From an uncultured Pelagibacteraceae bacterium (GTDB taxonomy: Bacteria; Pseudomonadota; Alphaproteobacteria; Pelagibacterales; Pelagibacteraceae), in the NCBI GenBank assembly GCA_902522525.1, contig CABYVU010000002.1, positions 45,560-109,559 on the forward strand: a DNA stretch of 64,000 nucleotides, in the 5' to 3' direction. Every line of letters starts with the position of its first letter. Within the stretch, counting starts at the first letter, position 1. Positions 61,307 through 64,000 of this stretch are shown piece after piece. Made by a program: the position numbers and the translations under genes. Below the pieces are notes generated by a model. That model saw nothing but the letters and a program-made list of their open reading frames with translations, searched no databases and had not been told where the DNA came from.

Positions 61307-62634
61307 TGATTTGAGACAAGTCTTGGTTTTCTTGCAGCTCTAAAACCAATCTCGAAATCATTTTTTATATCATCGATGTCTTCAATACCAACTGATAACC
61401 TAATCATGTCATGTGATAATCCAGCAAACTTTAAAGTAGCCTCATCCATTTGTGAATGTGTACCAGATGCAGGATGAATAACCAAAGTCCTCGTATCACC
61501 TACATTTGCCAAATGTGATGCTAATTTAACATTATTTATAAATGCAACACCAGCATCTTTTCCACCTTTAATACCAAATGCTATCATTGAACCTCTTCCA
61601 TTAGGTAAAAGTTTTTTTGCTAATTCATGATCTGGGTGATCTGGGACACTTGGATGAGATACCCATGCAACACTCTCGTGGTTAGATAAATATTTAACCA
61701 TTTCCTCAGCATTTGAACAATGTTTTTTCATTCTTACAGATAAAGTTTCTATACCTTGCAAAACATTCCATGCATTTTGAGGGCTTAAACAAGGACCAAA
61801 GTCTCTCATACCCTCAGCTCTAGCTTTCATGGTAAAAGCTGTTGGACCAAATTCCTCTGCAAAAGATAAACCATGATATCCTTCATATGGTTTAGTCATT
61901 GTTGGAAATTTATCATTTTGCATCCAATCAAATTTTCCACCTTCAACTAATATGCCTGCCATTGAAGATCCATGACCTGCCATCCATTTCGTTAAAGAGT
62001 GTATTACTATGTCAGCACCATGCTCGAAGGGTTTACATAAATATGGAGTTTGATAAGTAGCATCGACCATTAATGGAATTCCAGCATCATGTGCAATTTT
62101 AGCAATCTCAGGCATGTTCATTATTTCATTGCCTGGATTTCCAACTAATTCTCCAAAAATTCCTTTTGTGTTCTTTTGTATTGCTTTTTTAAAACCTTCT
62201 GTGTCTCTTGGTTTAACAAAAGTGCATTGAATTCCAAATTTTGGCAATGTAAGTCTAAACAGATTTACCGTCCCCCCGTAAAGTTGAGATGATACTACTA
62301 AATGATCACCAGCTTCACATAAAGTCATTATGGTTAAAAAAATAGCACTCATTCCAGAGGAGGTAGCAAGGGCTGCTGTTCCACCTTCTAAAGATGCAAC
62401 TCTTTCCTCTAATACTCCTACTGTAGGATTTGAAATTCTACTATAAATGTGACCACCTCTTTCCAAATTAAAAAGAGCTGCTGCATGATCTACATCATCA
62501 AATAAGTAAGAAGTTGTTTGATAAATTGGAACTTGTCTTGAACCTGCATTTTTGTGTGGTTGATAACCTGCGTGCAAACTCAGAGTATCAAATTTATATG
62601 TATTCGGTTTTAATTCTTTTTTTTTGTCACTCAT
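61303..62634 (-). CDS. metY: O-acetylhomoserine sulfhydrylase-type PLP enzyme, copy 1
   Basis: A 443-residue paralogue of the enzyme at 59101-60426. The PLP Lys lies in VIHSLTKWMAGHGSSMAG. YSRISNPTVGVLEERVASLE, GGTAALATSSGMSAIFL and LVIHPASGTHSQMDEATL are typical. It is first in the operon, and a leader of over 100 bases with an imperfect hairpin precedes it, divergent from rplM. The two copies differ clearly, so they are old paralogues, possibly specialised for sulfide and methanethiol. Confidence 0.92.
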   Translation of the reverse strand: MSDKKKELKPNTYKFDTLSLHAGYQPHKNAGSRQVPIYQTTSYLFDDVDHAAALFNLERGGHIYSRISNPTVGVLEERVASLEGGTAALATSSGMSAIFLTIMTLCEAGDHLVVSSQLYGGTVNLFRLTLPKFGIQCTFVKPRDTEGFKKAIQKNTKGIFGELVGNPGNEIMNMPEIAKIAHDAGIPLMVDATYQTPYLCKPFEHGADIVIHSLTKWMAGHGSSMAGILVEGGKFDWMQNDKFPTMTKPYEGYHGLSFAEEFGPTAFTMKARAEGMRDFGPCLSPQNAWNVLQGIETLSVRMKKHCSNAEEMVKYLSNHESVAWVSHPSVPDHPDHELAKKLLPNGRGSMIAFGIKGGKDAGVAFINNVKLASHLANVGDTRTLVIHPASGTHSQMDEATLKFAGLSHDMIRLSVGIEDIDDIKNDFEIGFRAARKPRLVSNQ

Positions 62635-62693
62635 TAGTCTCCTTTAATTTATAATTTTATGAATTCTTTATATGAAGTCTATTATTACTAATA

Positions 62694-62718
62694 AATGGTC
62701 ATAATTCAATGAACCATT
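62694..62718 (-). other. Imperfect hairpin in the leader of the metY operon
   Basis: AATGGT(T)CAT and ATGACCATT form a 9-bp stem with one bulged base and a 6-base loop, in the 146-base metY/rplM spacer about 60-84 bases before the metY start. It could be an operator or an RNA leader element. I do not recognise a known riboswitch core, though SAM aptamers are known in marine alphaproteobacterial methionine genes. Confidence 0.4.
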
Positions 62719-62780
62719 AAGTCTTATATAAATATAATAAATTGACAATATAAGTAATTATAAGTATTAATCCCGCATTC

Positions 62781-63239
62781 ATGACAAAATTTGTTAAAAA
62801 AGACGAGATAAATAGCGAATGGTTTGAAATTGATGCAACTGGAGCAGTTGTAGGTAGAATTGCAACTGTTATATCAAAAATCATAAGAGGTAAGAATAAA
62901 ACTACTTTTACACCACATATGGATCATGGTGATTTTGTCGTAGTTAAAAACGTAGATCAAATAAAATTTACCGGCAGTAAATTTCAAAATAAAAAGTATT
63001 ATAGACACACAGGTTATCCTGGCGGAATTAAGGAGTCAACTCCTGAAAAATTAATTGAGAAAAAACCAGAAGAAGTATTAAAACTTGCAGTAAAGAGAAT
63101 GTTGCCATCTGGTGCTTTGGCTAAAAAACAATTATCAAAACTTAAAATATATTCTGGTCAAGATCATCCTCACAGTGCTCAAAATCCAAAGATCATAGAT
63201 GTTAGCAAACTTAACGAAAAAAACTTAGTAAGAAATTAA
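62781..63239 (+). CDS. rplM: Ribosomal protein uL13
   Basis: A 152-residue large-subunit protein. WFEIDATGAVVGRIATVISK, the KTTFTPHMDHGDFVVVKNV block, KYYRHTGYPGGIKE and AVKRMLPSGALAKKQLSKL match uL13 throughout. The C-terminal YSGQDHPHSAQNPKIIDV is standard. It is directly followed by rpsI (1-base gap), the universal pairing. Confidence 0.97.
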   Translation: MTKFVKKDEINSEWFEIDATGAVVGRIATVISKIIRGKNKTTFTPHMDHGDFVVVKNVDQIKFTGSKFQNKKYYRHTGYPGGIKESTPEKLIEKKPEEVLKLAVKRMLPSGALAKKQLSKLKIYSGQDHPHSAQNPKIIDVSKLNEKNLVRN

Positions 63240-63240
63240 T

Positions 63241-63672
63241 ATGGAAAATAATCAAACCATTTCTACTAAAGTAAAATTAGATTTTAAAGACAGCAAGTAT
63301 GCGACAGGTAGAAGAAAAAAATCTGTTGCTAAAGTTTGGTTAAAAAAAGGAACTGGTAAATTTTATGTTAATGGTAAATCTTTAGATGATTATTTTCCTA
63401 GAGCAAATCATAAAATGCAGATCTTAAGACCTTTCGAAATTATTAATCAATCCACAGATTATGACGTTAGATCAAGCGTAGTTGGTGGAGGACAAACTGG
63501 TCAAGCAGGTGCATTAGTACACGGAATTTCAAGAGCTTTACTAAAATTTGATGAAACACTAAAATCAATTCTACGCAAGGAAAAACTTACAACCAGAGAC
63601 TCTAGATCCGTTGAGAGAAAAAAACCAGGTAGAGCAAAAGCAAGAAGAAGCTTTCAATTCTCTAAAAGATAA
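63241..63672 (+). CDS. rpsI: Ribosomal protein uS9
   Basis: A 143-residue small-subunit protein. YATGRRKKSVAKVWLKKGTG and VVGGGQTGQAGALVHGISRA are conserved, and the C-terminus KKPGRAKARRSFQFSKR ends with the tRNA-contacting SKR. The N-terminal 17 residues are an extension common in alphaproteobacteria. argC follows after 33 bases. Confidence 0.97.
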   Translation: MENNQTISTKVKLDFKDSKYATGRRKKSVAKVWLKKGTGKFYVNGKSLDDYFPRANHKMQILRPFEIINQSTDYDVRSSVVGGGQTGQAGALVHGISRALLKFDETLKSILRKEKLTTRDSRSVERKKPGRAKARRSFQFSKR

Positions 63673-63705
63673 TTTCTTTTTAATTTTCAACTGTTATATT
63701 AATTT

Positions 63706-64000
63706 ATGCTTAAGAAAAATGTTCTTATTTGTGGAGCAACCGGATATATAGGATTGCAGTTAACAAAGCTCCTTAGTAAACATAAACATATAAAAATAAA
63801 ATATTTATGTGGCAGTTCATCAGTTGGAAGAAAAATTGATTTCTATGATAAAGATTTAAAGAAGTTTAAACTACCAAAGATTTCTAAGTTTAACAAAAAA
63901 TACTTATCAGATGTAGATATTATATTTACAGCACTTCCAAATGGTGAAGCTCAATCTATATCAAAATATCTAAATAAAAATAATCTCCTCATAGATCTTG
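63706..64000 (+). CDS. argC: N-acetyl-gamma-glutamyl-phosphate reductase ArgC (partial, C-terminus off window)
   Basis: Arginine-biosynthesis reductase, truncated by the window edge after 98 codons. It starts MLKKNVLICGATGYIGLQLT, with the NAD(P)-binding GATGYIG motif, and IIFTALPNGEAQSI follows, where the family has xFxALPHG. Located after rpsI as in many alphaproteobacteria. The catalytic Cys lies beyond the edge, so this is judged on N-terminal similarity. Confidence 0.92.
   Translation, partial: MLKKNVLICGATGYIGLQLTKLLSKHKHIKIKYLCGSSSVGRKIDFYDKDLKKFKLPKISKFNKKYLSDVDIIFTALPNGEAQSISKYLNKNNLLIDL

Noticed and set aside
62635-62780. SAM-II or SAM-V riboswitch upstream of metY
   Set aside because: A hairpin is present, but I could not identify the conserved pseudoknot core near the SD, so no riboswitch is called; a covariance search would decide.

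Overview
This window is AT-rich, very gene-dense and almost free of spacers. Adjacent genes commonly overlap by 1 to 17 bases, most intergenic gaps are under 130 bases, and the proteins are rich in Lys, Ile and Asn. Gene content and order (xth-erpA-dgt-argS-nagZ-scpAB-tatABC-serS-yajC-secDF; rlpA-dacC-tmk-holB-metG-tatD-MBL; plsX-ihfA-merR) are alphaproteobacterial. Streamlining, AT content and gene set point to the SAR11 clade (Candidatus Pelagibacter), probably one of the phosphonate-using types that carry C-P lyase. I see no insertion sequence, prophage, CRISPR array, rRNA or integrase.

Region 1 (1-9411) is a complete carbon-phosphorus lyase locus. On the minus strand are the phosphonate ABC importer genes phnC and phnD (phnD runs off the left edge; phnE is presumably outside) and the GntR-type regulator phnF. 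On the plus strand are phnGHIJKLN, then a convergent DUF1045/2H-phosphoesterase gene, then phnM. phnP is absent. The locus would import alkylphosphonates such as methylphosphonate, release phosphate, and emit the alkane (methane from methylphosphonate).

Region 2 (9408-15749) is a zinc-limitation locus: zur, znuB and znuC diverge from znuA, a COG0523 GTPase, a WD40 protein and a small Cys/His protein. The divergent promoter carries two Zur-box-like palindromes. A DsbA-fold isomerase lies next to zur. Several proteins elsewhere look zinc-sparing. Most striking is the queuine tRNA-ribosyltransferase, in which all four expected zinc ligands are replaced.

Region 3 (15796-28702) is housekeeping: a malate/lactate-type dehydrogenase, exonuclease III, an A-type Fe-S carrier, dGTPase, ArgRS, NagZ, ScpAB, Tat translocase, SerRS and YajC-SecDF. 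Region 4 (28699-41521) holds a urate-oxidase-N-type membrane protein, UvrA, SSB, GyrA, CoaD, cyclophilin, Tgt, an M48 lipoprotein, DUF502, RecG, SdhE and two tRNAs (Lys, Ser). Region 5 (41606-50026) is one long overlapping operon from rarD to an MBL-fold protein. Region 6 (50018-59123) has glutathione peroxidase, NhaA, a zinc-ribbon membrane protein, tRNA-Pro, an NDUFS4-like subunit, an SbmA/BacA-type protein, GlpX, tRNA-Glu, BamE, a cytochrome bc1 chaperone, L32, PlsX, IHF, a MerR regulator, L33, chorismate mutase and CtaA.

Region 7 (59101-64000) has two O-acetylhomoserine sulfhydrylase paralogues around an alpha/beta hydrolase, divergent from rplM-rpsI and a truncated argC. The main themes are phosphorus scavenging, zinc scavenging and possible zinc economy, reduced-sulfur assimilation and genome reduction. 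The strongest leads are the zinc-ligand-free Tgt, the uncharacterised WD40 and small-protein genes of the zinc operon, and the 2H-phosphoesterase as a possible PhnP substitute. No longer gene-free stretch (over 300 bases) exists in the window.
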